Shown in pieces: positions 8,582 to 15,268 of a DNA stretch of 23,363 nucleotides. Numbering within the stretch: the stretch's first letter is position 1; the number at the start of each line of letters is the position of its first letter. Both the position numbers and the translations under genes were made by a program. The stretch comes from CAZPNX01 sp964518765 (GTDB lineage Bacteria > Edwardsbacteria > AC1 > EtOH8). The notes beneath the pieces are model-generated. The model searched no databases, was not told where the DNA came from, and saw only the letters and a program-made list of their open reading frames with translations. The stretch covers positions 1 through 23,363 of the forward strand of contig CAZFJC010000030.1 in the NCBI GenBank assembly GCA_964518765.1. The letters run 5' to 3'.

Positions 8582-9925
8582 ATGATGAAAGTGAAAAGCA
8601 GAAAGCCTAAAAAAGAAAAACCGAAAAAAACAGCCCCAAAGACGAGAAAACGGCCGACGATCGAGACCAAGGCCAAAAATCCAAAGTCCAGGGGAAGGAA
8701 GGCCACGGTTCTAAAAGCCAAGAAAAGGAAGAACGGCGCGGAGCCGAAGCCAAAGCTGGGACGCAAGAACCTCAGGAAGCCGGCCTCACAAGAAACGGCT
8801 GTCGAAAAATTGGGAACCACCGCCATGCCGCCTATCCCTAGGCCCAGGCCGGGACAGGCTGAGCCCCTGGTGCTGGTGCTCAATCCCGGCTCCACCTCGA
8901 CCAAGGTGGCCGTCTACCGCGGCAGCAAACCGCTTTGCCAGGAGTCCATCGAGCATGAACGGTCCGAGCTGGAGAAGTACCAGCGGATCGTGGACCAGCA
9001 CCCCATGCGACAGAAGGTGGTCATGGATTTTCTAGCCAGACACAAGGTGGACGTCAAGTCGCTGGGGGCGGTGGTGGACCGGGGGGGGCTTCTCAAGCCC
9101 ATCAGCTCCGGCACCTACCGGATAAACGAGGCCATGCTCGAGGACCTGCGCCAGGCCAAGCGCGGCGAGCATATCTCCAACGTCGGGGCCTTCATCGCCA
9201 CCGACATCGCCCAGGCCGCCGGATGCCCGGCCTTCATCGTGGACGCGGTCTCGGTGGACGAGTTCACCCCGCTGGCCAGAGTGTCGGGCCTGGCCGGCAT
9301 CGAGCGCAAGTCCCTGCTCCACGCCCTGAACATGAGGATGGCCGCCCTCCAGGCCTGCCAGGAGATGGGCAGGAGGCTGGATGAGGTCAACCTGATCGTG
9401 GCCCACTTGGGCGGCGGCATCTCCATCTCGCCGGTAGAGCGGGGGAAATTCGTGGACGTCAACAACGCCAACGAGCACGGCCCCTTCTCACCGGAGCGGG
9501 CCGGCCATGTGCCCTGCGCCGACCTGGTAAAGATGTGCTTCTCGGGGAGATTCACCAAGGACGAGGTGGTCAAGAAGCTGACCCGGGCCGGGGGGCTGGC
9601 CGCCTACCTGGGCACCAACAAGGCGGGCGAGGCGGTGGAGCGGGCCAAAAGCGGCGACCGTCAAGCGGCCGAGGTGCTGGAGGCCATGTGCTATCAGATC
9701 GCAAAGGAGATCGGGGCCTGCGCCACGGTGCTCAAGGGCAGGGTGGACGCCATCGTGGTGACCGGCGGGGTGGCCTTTAACACGATGCTGACCGATTGGA
9801 TAAAGGAGAGGACCGAGTTCATCTCCAAGAAGTTCCTGGTCTATCCCGGCGAGGACGAGATGCCGGCCCTGGCGGCCGGAGCCCTTCGGGTGCTCCGGGG
9901 GCAGGAGAAGGCCCGGGAGTACTGA
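8582..9925 (+). CDS. buk: Butyrate kinase with lysine-rich N-terminal tail
   Basis: A 447-residue protein. Residues 96-447 are a complete butyrate kinase of the ASKHA acetate kinase superfamily: the phosphate-1 motif LNPGSTSTKVAVY (100-112), VVDRGGLLKPISSGTYR (164-180), AHLGGGISIS, NNANEHGPFSPERAG, VVTGGVAF and YPGEDEMPALAAGALRVL. It makes ATP and acid from acyl-phosphate. Asp166 stands where the paralogue in this window has Gly (VVGRGG). Residues 1-70 are an unstructured tail with 22 Lys and 8 Arg in the first 66 residues and only three acidic residues, followed by a Pro-rich linker to about residue 93. Typical butyrate kinases are about 355 residues and lack this tail. The strong Shine-Dalgarno before 8582 supports the long form. 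Its last codons recur at the end of the next gene. Confidence 0.92.
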   Translation: MMKVKSRKPKKEKPKKTAPKTRKRPTIETKAKNPKSRGRKATVLKAKKRKNGAEPKPKLGRKNLRKPASQETAVEKLGTTAMPPIPRPRPGQAEPLVLVLNPGSTSTKVAVYRGSKPLCQESIEHERSELEKYQRIVDQHPMRQKVVMDFLARHKVDVKSLGAVVDRGGLLKPISSGTYRINEAMLEDLRQAKRGEHISNVGAFIATDIAQAAGCPAFIVDAVSVDEFTPLARVSGLAGIERKSLLHALNMRMAALQACQEMGRRLDEVNLIVAHLGGGISISPVERGKFVDVNNANEHGPFSPERAGHVPCADLVKMCFSGRFTKDEVVKKLTRAGGLAAYLGTNKAGEAVERAKSGDRQAAEVLEAMCYQIAKEIGACATVLKGRVDAIVVTGGVAFNTMLTDWIKERTEFISKKFLVYPGEDEMPALAAGALRVLRGQEKAREY

Positions 9926-9942
9926 AGGCTTGCGAATCATCC
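9894..9942 (+). repeat. Direct repeat copy 1 (butyrate kinase 3' tail and junction)
   Basis: This covers the last codons of butyrate kinase 1, its TGA, and the first codons of the DUF4180 gene. The first 39 bases match 10291-10329 at 35 positions in the same reading frame. After a 5-base insertion in the other copy the match continues for about 10 more bases (8 identical). Confidence 0.85.
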
Positions 9943-10322
9943 ACAGTAAAACAAACGGTCTGAGCTACGCCGAGGTACAATCCGACGGGGTGGTCATCGG
10001 CACCGTCCAGGACGCACTTGATATTATGGCCAACGCGGCTGAACGACATATCGTCCTCCGTGACAAACATCTCAATCCGGACTTCTTCAGGCTGCGCACC
10101 GGATTCGCCGGAGAAGTACTGCAGAAGTTCATGAATTACGGTGTTGCCTTGGCGGTGGTCGGCGACTTCGAGGCCTATCCCGGCGATACGATGCGCGATT
10201 TCATACGTGAAAGCAACCGCACCGGCCGGATCGTCTTTGCGGCCACGAGGGAGGAAGCGCTAGCCCTTTGGACCGGTAATTGCCGAACGTTCCGGGGGCA
10301 GGAGAAGGCCCAGGAGCAATGA
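9930..10322 (+). CDS. DUF4180 family protein with a borrowed butyrate kinase tail
   Basis: A 130-residue protein starting at TTG. It matches my memory of the DUF4180 family: AEVQSDGVVIGTVQDALDIM, then DFFRLRTGFAGEVLQKFMNY, then ALAVVGDFEAY with FIRESNRTGRIVFAATREEAL. The fold is probably small alpha/beta and cytoplasmic; no biochemical function is established to my knowledge. No in-frame ATG is available upstream and the N-terminal motif begins here, so TTG is the best start. The C-terminal dozen residues (RTFRGQEKAQEQ) are not DUF4180-like. They copy the end of the upstream kinase (RVLRGQEKAREY), in the same frame and at DNA level, so the gene uses a duplicated kinase tail as its own 3' end. 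Confidence 0.82.
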   Translation: MRIIHSKTNGLSYAEVQSDGVVIGTVQDALDIMANAAERHIVLRDKHLNPDFFRLRTGFAGEVLQKFMNYGVALAVVGDFEAYPGDTMRDFIRESNRTGRIVFAATREEALALWTGNCRTFRGQEKAQEQ

Positions 10323-10344
10323 ATGCTTGGATTGCGCATGATCC
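10291..10344 (+). repeat. Direct repeat copy 2 (duplicated butyrate kinase 3' tail)
   Basis: This is the second copy of the 9894-9942 sequence. It supplies the last codons and stop of the DUF4180 gene and the start of the following gene at 10323. It differs from copy 1 at four positions in the first 39 and carries a 5-base insertion thereafter. Confidence 0.85.
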
Positions 10345-10595
10345 GCTGCCTGGCAAAAATAATCGTCGGCCTGGTCGTTTTCAGCGGACTGCCTCTCCTG
10401 GCCTGGGGGCTTGGCGATCTCCGGGGCTTCCTCGGCGAACCGGTCCGTCTGGCTTACCTGGCGCTGGCCGGGGCCATGGCCGCGGTGCGGCTGTGGCGGA
10501 TAAGGGCCGAGAAGGCGATGATGGCCCGCGAGTACGGCGGGGAGTGGTGGGAGTACGCCTTAAGAACGCAGCGGCTGTTGCCGGGGATATTTTAG
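10323..10595 (+). CDS. Short membrane protein, possible remnant of an isoprenylcysteine methyltransferase-like gene
   Basis: A 90-residue protein with two hydrophobic helices (about residues 9-28 and 41-55). Its C-terminal segment, RIRAEKAMMAREYGGEWWEY followed by RTQRLLPGIF, resembles the C-terminal end of ICMT/PEMT-type membrane methyltransferases, where an R-x-E...E-x-G-x-E-x-x-x-Y...R-x-P pattern is typical. The S-adenosylmethionine-binding middle (including the usual H-P-x-Y region) is missing and the whole protein is about half the normal length. I infer an internally deleted remnant, or a small membrane protein that retains the tail. The start lies in the duplicated junction described at 10291-10344. 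Alternative starts at TTG 10332 and ATG 10338 are possible. Confidence 0.5.
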   Translation: MLGLRMIRCLAKIIVGLVVFSGLPLLAWGLGDLRGFLGEPVRLAYLALAGAMAAVRLWRIRAEKAMMAREYGGEWWEYALRTQRLLPGIF

Positions 10596-10613
10596 CGATT
10601 GCGAGGAGCGAAC

Positions 10614-10976
10614 ATGGAGCGGGTGACTTGGATCAAGCATAGGGGCAAGGACATCGTCTTCACCGACCTGTCGGGCCTCACCAAGAGCGAAGAGCAGATA
10701 GCTGTCCTCAATCAGGCCCGGGAGCTGATCTGCCAGCAGCCGGAGAAATCGGTGCTCTCGCTCATAGACTACACCGGCGTTCGCTACAACATCCCGGCAG
10801 TGGAGGCCCAGAAGGAATTCTCGTCCGCGGTCGGGCCCTACATGAAGGCCAGCACCGTGGTCGGGGTGACCGGTATCCTTCAGGTTGTTTACCGCAGCGT
10901 GGTGCGCATCACCAAGAGGAACATCAAGACCTTTGGCACCAGGGAGGAGGCCCTGGACTGGCTGGCGGAGCAATAG
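10614..10976 (+). CDS. STAS/SEC14-like small cytoplasmic protein
   Basis: A 120-residue protein with an alternating beta/alpha pattern: a short N-terminal strand pair (WIKHRGKDIVFTDLSGL), a helix, a central strand with SLIDYTG, then a helix and the strand STVVGVTGI. The end is FGTREEALDWL, typical of bacterial SpoIIAA-like (STAS/SEC14) proteins in which the last helix follows a 'F-x-T-x-E-E-A' motif. The family is poorly characterised; members probably bind small molecules or proteins. The start at 10614 is preferred over the TTG at 10599 because GAGGAG lies five bases upstream. There is no signal peptide. It sits in a run of small accessory genes downstream of butyrate kinase 1. Confidence 0.65.
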   Translation: MERVTWIKHRGKDIVFTDLSGLTKSEEQIAVLNQARELICQQPEKSVLSLIDYTGVRYNIPAVEAQKEFSSAVGPYMKASTVVGVTGILQVVYRSVVRITKRNIKTFGTREEALDWLAEQ

Positions 10977-10997
10977 GGGCGGCCGGGGGCGACAAAG

Positions 10998-11300
10998 ATG
11001 GAACCGACCGGCCGCGGGTTCCGCACCGTCAATCCCACCCAATGCCACCTGGCGCAACTGGCCGGCCTGACCTCCAGGGACATAATCGACGGAATGGACC
11101 TGGTCAGGGAATACCAAGACGACTCGCACCTGATGCGGAGGCTCTATCGCTGTCGGAGATGCGGCCAGCTGTACTTCTACGAGTTCTACGAGGAGATAGA
11201 CTGGGCCGAGGGCAACGACCCCCAGTATTGCACCCTGATCCCAGTAGCCGACGAACCCAGCGCTCAAGCCCTCAACGAGCTGGCACCACTGCACCTTTAG
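10998..11300 (+). CDS. Conserved hypothetical protein with a CxxC zinc-ribbon-like knuckle
   Basis: A 100-residue soluble protein. Residues 51-66 read YRCRRCGQLYFYEFYE, a CxxC knuckle followed by an aromatic strand, then EIDWAEGNDPQY and a third cysteine. The arrangement resembles a rubredoxin-like or zinc-ribbon half-site, but a second full CxxC pair is missing, so metal binding is uncertain. I have seen similar 'CGQLYFYEFYEEIDW' sequences as uncharacterised conserved proteins and assign no function. The start codon has only a weak G-rich ribosome site. It is the last gene before a 197-base gap rich in inverted repeats. Confidence 0.6.
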   Translation: MEPTGRGFRTVNPTQCHLAQLAGLTSRDIIDGMDLVREYQDDSHLMRRLYRCRRCGQLYFYEFYEEIDWAEGNDPQYCTLIPVADEPSAQALNELAPLHL

Positions 11301-11478
11301 CCTACCCGCCGATCCGCATGGAACATCTCGGGTAGGTCAAGGATTCTGAGAAGTCCTATTGGACCAATCTACAAGATAGGTCATCCTGTGATTGCTTCAT
11401 GCCCGACAGGTTGAAGGATGACCAGGCCACCGGGATTCACCCTTCAGATAGTTAGGCACGGAGCAGGTCTCAGGGTGA
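11301..11478. repeat. Intergenic region with three successive inverted repeats
   Basis: No gene is seen between 11301 and 11497. The region holds three perfect inverted repeats in a row: CCTACCCG/CGGGTAGG (11301-11308 and 11329-11336), GGTCATCC/GGATGACC (11379-11386 and 11416-11423) and TCACCCT/AGGGTGA (11437-11443 and 11472-11478). A compact palindrome ATTGGACCAAT lies at 11358-11368. None is followed by a T-run, so these are not standard terminators. They could fold as leader RNA for the alarmone hydrolase gene that follows, or be remnants of a small mobile element. Confidence 0.5.
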
Positions 11479-11497
11479 CAGGGCTGGATAAGAAGAT

Positions 11498-12100
11498 ATG
11501 CAGTTAACCCCCCGCTTCCTGGACGCCATGAAGCTTGTCTTCGAGCTGGACGCCAACCATCCCCGCAAGGGAACGGATATACCCTACCTCGCCCATCTGA
11601 TGTCGGTCTGCGCCATGGTGCTGACCCAGGGAGGCGATGAGGACCAGGCCTGCGCCGCGCTGCTGCACGACACCCTGGAGGACCACGCCAAGTCGGTGAC
11701 CTACGAAGCTCTGAAGGCCAGGTTCGGCAAAAAGGTGGCCGACCTGGTGGCCGCCCTCAGCGACACGTCCAGGGGATACAGAGGGGGTGAGAAGCCCGAC
11801 TGGTGGAAGCGGAAAAGAGCGTATCTCAAGCGCCTTAGCCGCAAGGGTAAGCGCGTCCTGCTGGTATCCTCGGCCGACAAGCTGGACAACGCCCGGGCCA
11901 TATTGGCGGACTATAAAATTATAGGAGAAAAACTCTGGCCGAGGTTCGAGGCCGGCCGGGAGGGCCAGCTGTGGTACTACCGGGAGCTGGTCAGAACCTA
12001 CCGGGCGGCCGGTTTCCGCAACCCGGTGACCGTGGAGCTGGAGGGGGTGGTGGCCAAGCTGGTCGAGGCTGTCGGAAAAAGGAATGACGCCAACCTCTAA
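11498..12100 (+). CDS. Stand-alone (p)ppGpp hydrolase-type HD domain protein
   Basis: A 200-residue protein matching the hydrolase half of RelA/SpoT enzymes, without the synthetase, TGS or ACT domains. The metal-binding set is intact: His33 (PYLAHLMSV), His57-Asp58 (LLHDTLED), Glu61-Asp62 and Asp127 with Asn131 (SSADKLDNARAI). This is the layout of small alarmone hydrolases and MESH1-like proteins, which remove the 3' pyrophosphate from (p)ppGpp or act on related nucleotides. The protein is cytoplasmic. The substrate is inferred from the family, since some stand-alone HD proteins of this type act on other nucleotides. It is preceded by a structured intergenic region and overlaps the next gene by 17 bases. 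Confidence 0.85.
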   Translation: MQLTPRFLDAMKLVFELDANHPRKGTDIPYLAHLMSVCAMVLTQGGDEDQACAALLHDTLEDHAKSVTYEALKARFGKKVADLVAALSDTSRGYRGGEKPDWWKRKRAYLKRLSRKGKRVLLVSSADKLDNARAILADYKIIGEKLWPRFEAGREGQLWYYRELVRTYRAAGFRNPVTVELEGVVAKLVEAVGKRNDANL

Positions 12101-12881
12101 GAGGGCTCTTGTAATCTTGGCGCTCGTTTGCGCTTTCGGATGCACGCCAAACCGACCGACGGCGCTCCGCCCCGACCTACGGGATGGCCTGTACGGCTAC
12201 TTGGACAGCGCCGGGGTTGTGGTCATACCACACCGGTTCCAGGAGGCCAGACCGTTCTATGGAGGGCGGGCCTTTGTTCGCAGGGATTACCGGTGGGGTG
12301 TCATCGACTCCCGGGGACGAACGGCAGTGCCGTTCCGCTACGATGACGTCTGGAAGCCAAACCAGGGACGGTGCCCTGCCCGCAAGGGGCACTTATGGGG
12401 CTTTCTGGATATGGCCGGCCGCGAGGCCATCCCCTTCGAATACGCCCAGGTGCTAGACTTCTCCGGAGGGCGGGCGGCGGCCAGGCTGGCGGACAGTTGG
12501 GGTTATCTGGACCTTCAAGGCCGGGTGGCGGTACCCTTCCAATTCCAGGAGGCCCGCTACTTCTACCGAGGGCTGGCAGCAGTCTACTGCAAAGGCAGGT
12601 GGGGTTTGGTGGACAGCAATGGCATGATGGTGGCCGAGGCCAAGTATGATTACGTGGCCGATCCCATCGCTGATCTGATACCGGCCAAAAGGAGCGGCAA
12701 ATACGGATTCCTGGACCGAAGTGGCCGGGAGGCCATCCCTTTCATCTTCCGAGCGGTGATCAAGGGCTTTCATGGCGGACGGGCTATAGTCTGCCTGGGC
12801 GACAGGGACATCGTCATCGACGAGCATGGAAGGCCCGTCAAGAGCGAGCTGGCGTCCGAGTGCCATAGCCAGGAGCATTGA
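12084..12881 (+). CDS. WG-repeat lipoprotein
   Basis: A 265-residue exported protein. The N-terminus is a lipoprotein-type signal (LVILALVCAFGC, with Cys20 as the likely lipidated residue). The rest consists of about six WG-type beta repeats, each reading roughly W/Y-G-x-x-D-x-x-G-R-x-x-I/V-P-F-x-F/Y followed by F-x-x-G-R-A. Clear copies include RWGVIDSRGRTAVPFRYDDV, then LWGFLDMAGREAIPFEYAQV and KYGFLDRSGREAIPFIFRAV. WG repeats form beta-propeller-like or stacked domains with no enzymatic motif; the role is likely binding at the cell surface or in the periplasm. The start overlaps the upstream hydrolase gene. The lipobox -3 residue is Ala rather than the usual Leu, so lipidation is probable but not certain. 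Confidence 0.8.
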   Translation: MTPTSKRALVILALVCAFGCTPNRPTALRPDLRDGLYGYLDSAGVVVIPHRFQEARPFYGGRAFVRRDYRWGVIDSRGRTAVPFRYDDVWKPNQGRCPARKGHLWGFLDMAGREAIPFEYAQVLDFSGGRAAARLADSWGYLDLQGRVAVPFQFQEARYFYRGLAAVYCKGRWGLVDSNGMMVAEAKYDYVADPIADLIPAKRSGKYGFLDRSGREAIPFIFRAVIKGFHGGRAIVCLGDRDIVIDEHGRPVKSELASECHSQEH

Positions 12882-12892
12882 TAAAAACAGAT

Positions 12893-12897
12893 AGGAG
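12893..12897 (+). promoter_or_regulatory. Shine-Dalgarno deciding the GTG start of butyrate kinase 2
   Basis: AGGAG lies seven bases upstream of the GTG at 12905. This favours GTG over the earlier in-frame TTG at 12878, which would add nine residues (IKTDRRYDV) that are not part of the kinase fold. Confidence 0.65.
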
Positions 12898-12904
12898 ATA
12901 CGAC

Positions 12905-13975
12905 GTGGCCCAACGAATTCTGGCCGTCAATCCCGGCTCCACCTCAACCAAGATCGCGGTTTACGAGGACGGCAGGCCCATTCTCTCGGAGACCCTACGG
13001 CATTCGGCCGAGGAGCTGGCGCCCTTCAAGAAGATCACCGAGCAGTATGACTTCCGAAAGAAGGTGATCGAGCAGGCACTGGAGAAGGCCGGCATACAAG
13101 TAGGCACCCTGAACGCGGTCGTCGGGCGGGGCGGGCTGTTCAAGCCCATCCCCTCGGGCACCTACCTGGTGAGCGAGGAGATGAAGGCCACCGTCCTGGA
13201 GGCCAGGTTCGGGGAGCACGCCTCCAACCTGGGCTGCCTGATAGCCGACGATGTGGCCCGGGACGCCGGCTGCAAGGCCTTCATCGTCGACCCGGTGGTG
13301 GTGGACGAGATGAACCCGCTGGCCCGCTATTCGGGCCTGCCGGAGATCCCGCGCAAGAGCATCCTCCACGCCCTAAACCAAAAGGCGGTGGCCCGGCGGG
13401 TGGCCCGGGACCTGGGAAAACCCTACGAGCAGCTCAACCTGATCCTGGTGCACCTGGGGGGCGGCATCTCGGTGGGCATCCACGAGCGGGGCCGGGTGAC
13501 CGACGTCAACAACGCCCTCAACGGGGACGGCCCCTTCGCCCCGGAACGGGCCGGCGGCCTGCCCACCGGGGACCTGGTCAAGCTGTGCTTCTCCGGCCAG
13601 CACACCCAGAATGAGATTATGAAGATGCTGGCGGGAAAGGGCGGCTGCGTCTCCCACCTGGGGACCAACGACGGCCGGGAGATGGAGGACAGGGTGACGG
13701 CCGGCGATGAGAAATTCCGGCTGATCATCGAGGCCATGGCCTACCAGGTGTCCAAAACCATCGGCGAGATGGCCACCGTGGTCAAGGGCCGGGTGGACGC
13801 CATCGTTCTCACCGGCTCCTTCGCCCGCTTCAAGCAGTTCGTGGAGTGGATAACCGAGCGGGTGTCTTGGATCGCCCCGGTCAAGCTTTACCCCGGCGAG
13901 GACGAGATGGCCGCCCTGGCCGAGGCCGGGTTCCGGGTGCTCAAGGGGGAGGAGCAGGCCCGGGAGTACGCGTAG
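12905..13975 (+). CDS. buk: Butyrate kinase (second paralogue)
   Basis: A 356-residue protein, the usual family length, starting at GTG. Motifs in order: ILAVNPGSTSTKIAVYEDG, VVGRGGLFKPIPSGTYLV, HASNLGCLIADD, FIVDPVVVDEMNPLARYSG, LVHLGGGISVGIHERG, NNALNGDGPFAPERAG, CFSGQHTQNEI, HLGTNDGREM, IVLTGSFARF and YPGEDEMAALAEAGFRVL. It converts butyryl- or branched acyl-phosphate plus ADP to acid plus ATP. It lacks the basic tail of the first kinase and keeps Gly in VVGRGG. The nearby ptb genes supply acyl-phosphate from acyl-CoA. The two kinases may differ in acyl chain preference or in localisation; which acyl-CoA each handles cannot be read from the sequence. Confidence 0.95.
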   Translation: MAQRILAVNPGSTSTKIAVYEDGRPILSETLRHSAEELAPFKKITEQYDFRKKVIEQALEKAGIQVGTLNAVVGRGGLFKPIPSGTYLVSEEMKATVLEARFGEHASNLGCLIADDVARDAGCKAFIVDPVVVDEMNPLARYSGLPEIPRKSILHALNQKAVARRVARDLGKPYEQLNLILVHLGGGISVGIHERGRVTDVNNALNGDGPFAPERAGGLPTGDLVKLCFSGQHTQNEIMKMLAGKGGCVSHLGTNDGREMEDRVTAGDEKFRLIIEAMAYQVSKTIGEMATVVKGRVDAIVLTGSFARFKQFVEWITERVSWIAPVKLYPGEDEMAALAEAGFRVLKGEEQAREYA

Positions 13976-14002
13976 GCTCTTTTCGCCAACCAGCCCGTTC
14001 CG

Positions 14003-14029
14003 GTCATTCCCCCGAGAGTGGGAATCCGG
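14003..14029. repeat. Left palindromic repeat flanking the GIY-YIG remnant
   Basis: The segment starts GTCATTCCC and ends GGGAATCCGG, and contains the perfect hairpin ATTCCC/GGGAAT (14006-14011 and 14020-14025). It is an imperfect inverted match (18 of 25) to the element at 14322-14347. It resembles the widespread 'cattcccgcg...cgcgggaat' palindromes often seen around GIY-YIG genes. Confidence 0.65.
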
Positions 14030-14032
14030 ATA

Positions 14033-14362
14033 ATGAAACAATACTATTTCTATATACTGACCAACAGGAAGAACGGCACGCTTTATATCGGGGTTGCTAA
14101 AAATCTGATACTCAGGGCAAAAGAGCACGAGGAGAAATTGATGTAAGGCTTCACTAAGAAGTATAACGTTCCTCTGCTGGTCTACTTCGAAACGTACAAG
14201 GATATAGGGAGCGCCATCCTTCGAGAGAAGAGGCTTAAAATGGAAAGGGACGTGGAAGATACGGTTGATAGAAGAAATGAATCCGAAGTGGCCGACCCGT
14301 ATTTCCCCAAAAAACGACTTGTGGATCCCTGCCCTCACAGGAATGACAATAGCAATAATTAG
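14033..14362 (+). pseudogene. Broken GIY-YIG nuclease gene
   Basis: The frame from ATG 14033 reads MKQYYFYILTNRKNGTLYIG and then VAKNLILRAKEHEEKLM before a TAA at 14144. Past that stop the same frame continues GFTKKYNVPLLVYFETY and KDIGSAILREKRLK, the expected middle of a small GIY-YIG protein. At the A-run 14237-14240 the family sequence moves to the next frame: WKGTWKIRLIEEMNPKW, where intact genes read KKWxRxWKIxLIEExNPxW. One in-frame stop and one frameshift therefore break an otherwise recognisable gene. Intact members are about 90-100 residues with the GIY-YIG nuclease fold (YFYIL and LYIG are its two strands). The remnant is more AT-rich than its neighbours, lies between two inverted palindromic repeats, and sits between butyrate kinase 2 and ptb. 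It accounts for the gap 13976-14371. Confidence 0.85.
14322..14347. repeat. Right palindromic repeat flanking the GIY-YIG remnant
   Basis: An imperfect inverted copy of 14003-14029. It contains its own hairpin, ATCCCTG against CAGGAAT (6 of 7 pairs, 14325-14331 and 14338-14344). It lies inside the shifted reading frame of the nuclease remnant. Confidence 0.6.
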
Positions 14363-14371
14363 GAGCCAAGG

Positions 14372-15268
14372 ATGATCAAATCATTCTCCGACCTCATGAA
14401 GGAGGCCAAGGCAAAGGGCCCGAAGAAGGTGGCGGTGGCAGTGGCCCAGGACGAGGTGGTGCTGGAGGCGCTGGCGATAGCGCACAAGGAGAAGATAGCC
14501 ACTCCGATGCTCTTCGGCGACAGGAAGGCCATCGAGACGGCGGCGGCCAAGGCCAAGGTGGACCTGGGCGGCTGGGAGATAACCGACATCGCCGACATGG
14601 CCGAGGCCTCCAGGGCCGCGGTCCAGGCCGTGTCTTCCGGAAAAGCCGACTTCCTGATGAAGGGCCTGGTGGCCACCTCCACCTTCCTCAAGGCGGTGCT
14701 GGACAAGGAGGTGGGGCTGCGCACCGGGCGGCTGCTGTCGCATGTGGCGGTGATGGAGGTGGCGGGTTATCACAAGATCTTTCTGGCCACCGACGGCGGC
14801 ATGTGCGTCAAGCCGGATCTGGCCGCCAAGGCCGACATCGTCAACAACGCGGTGGAGCTGGCCCACAAGCTGGGCGTGGAGAAGCCCAAGGTGGCGATGC
14901 TGGCCGCGGTGGAGGTGGTGAATCCGGAGATGCCGGAGACGGTGGAGGCAGCCGAGCTGTGGAAGATGGCCGAACGAGGCCAGGTCAAGGGCTGCGTTCT
15001 GGACGGGCCGCTGGCGCTCGACTTAGCGGTATCCAAAGAGGCGGCCGAGCACAAGAAGGTGAAAAGCCCGGTGGCAGGCGACGCCGACATCTTGGTGCTG
15101 CCGGAGATCGCCGCCGGCAACATCTTCGCCAAGGCCCTGATCTACATGGCCGGGGCCAAAGCGGCCGGGCTGATAGCCGGGGCCTCCAGGCCGGTGGTGA
15201 TGCTGTCGCGCTCCGACACCAGGGAGCAGAAGCTCAACTCCATCGCCCTAGGGGTGGTCGGCTGCTGA
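14372..15268 (+). CDS. ptb: Phosphate butyryltransferase (paralogue 1)
   Basis: A 298-residue phosphate acetyl/butyryltransferase-family enzyme, transferring an acyl group from CoA to phosphate. Visible family motifs are KKVAVAVAQDEVVLEAL, ADFLMKGLVATSTFLKAVLD, LSHVAVMEV, FLATDGGMCVKPDL, VKGCVLDGPLALDLAVS, VAGDADILVLPEIAAGNIFAKAL and VVMLSRSDTREQKLNSIAL. Length and motifs fit butyryl- rather than the longer acetyl-specific enzymes. Its stop overlaps the start of the PAS-GGDEF gene (TGATG), suggesting coupled expression. It starts directly downstream of the GIY-YIG remnant, which may have separated it from butyrate kinase 2. It probably works with one or both kinases in substrate-level ATP formation. 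Confidence 0.93.
   Translation: MIKSFSDLMKEAKAKGPKKVAVAVAQDEVVLEALAIAHKEKIATPMLFGDRKAIETAAAKAKVDLGGWEITDIADMAEASRAAVQAVSSGKADFLMKGLVATSTFLKAVLDKEVGLRTGRLLSHVAVMEVAGYHKIFLATDGGMCVKPDLAAKADIVNNAVELAHKLGVEKPKVAMLAAVEVVNPEMPETVEAAELWKMAERGQVKGCVLDGPLALDLAVSKEAAEHKKVKSPVAGDADILVLPEIAAGNIFAKALIYMAGAKAAGLIAGASRPVVMLSRSDTREQKLNSIALGVVGC

Noticed and set aside
12878..12904. TTG start extending the second butyrate kinase by nine residues
   Set aside because: The GTG at 12905 has a well-placed AGGAG and gives the normal family length; the added residues are not kinase-like.
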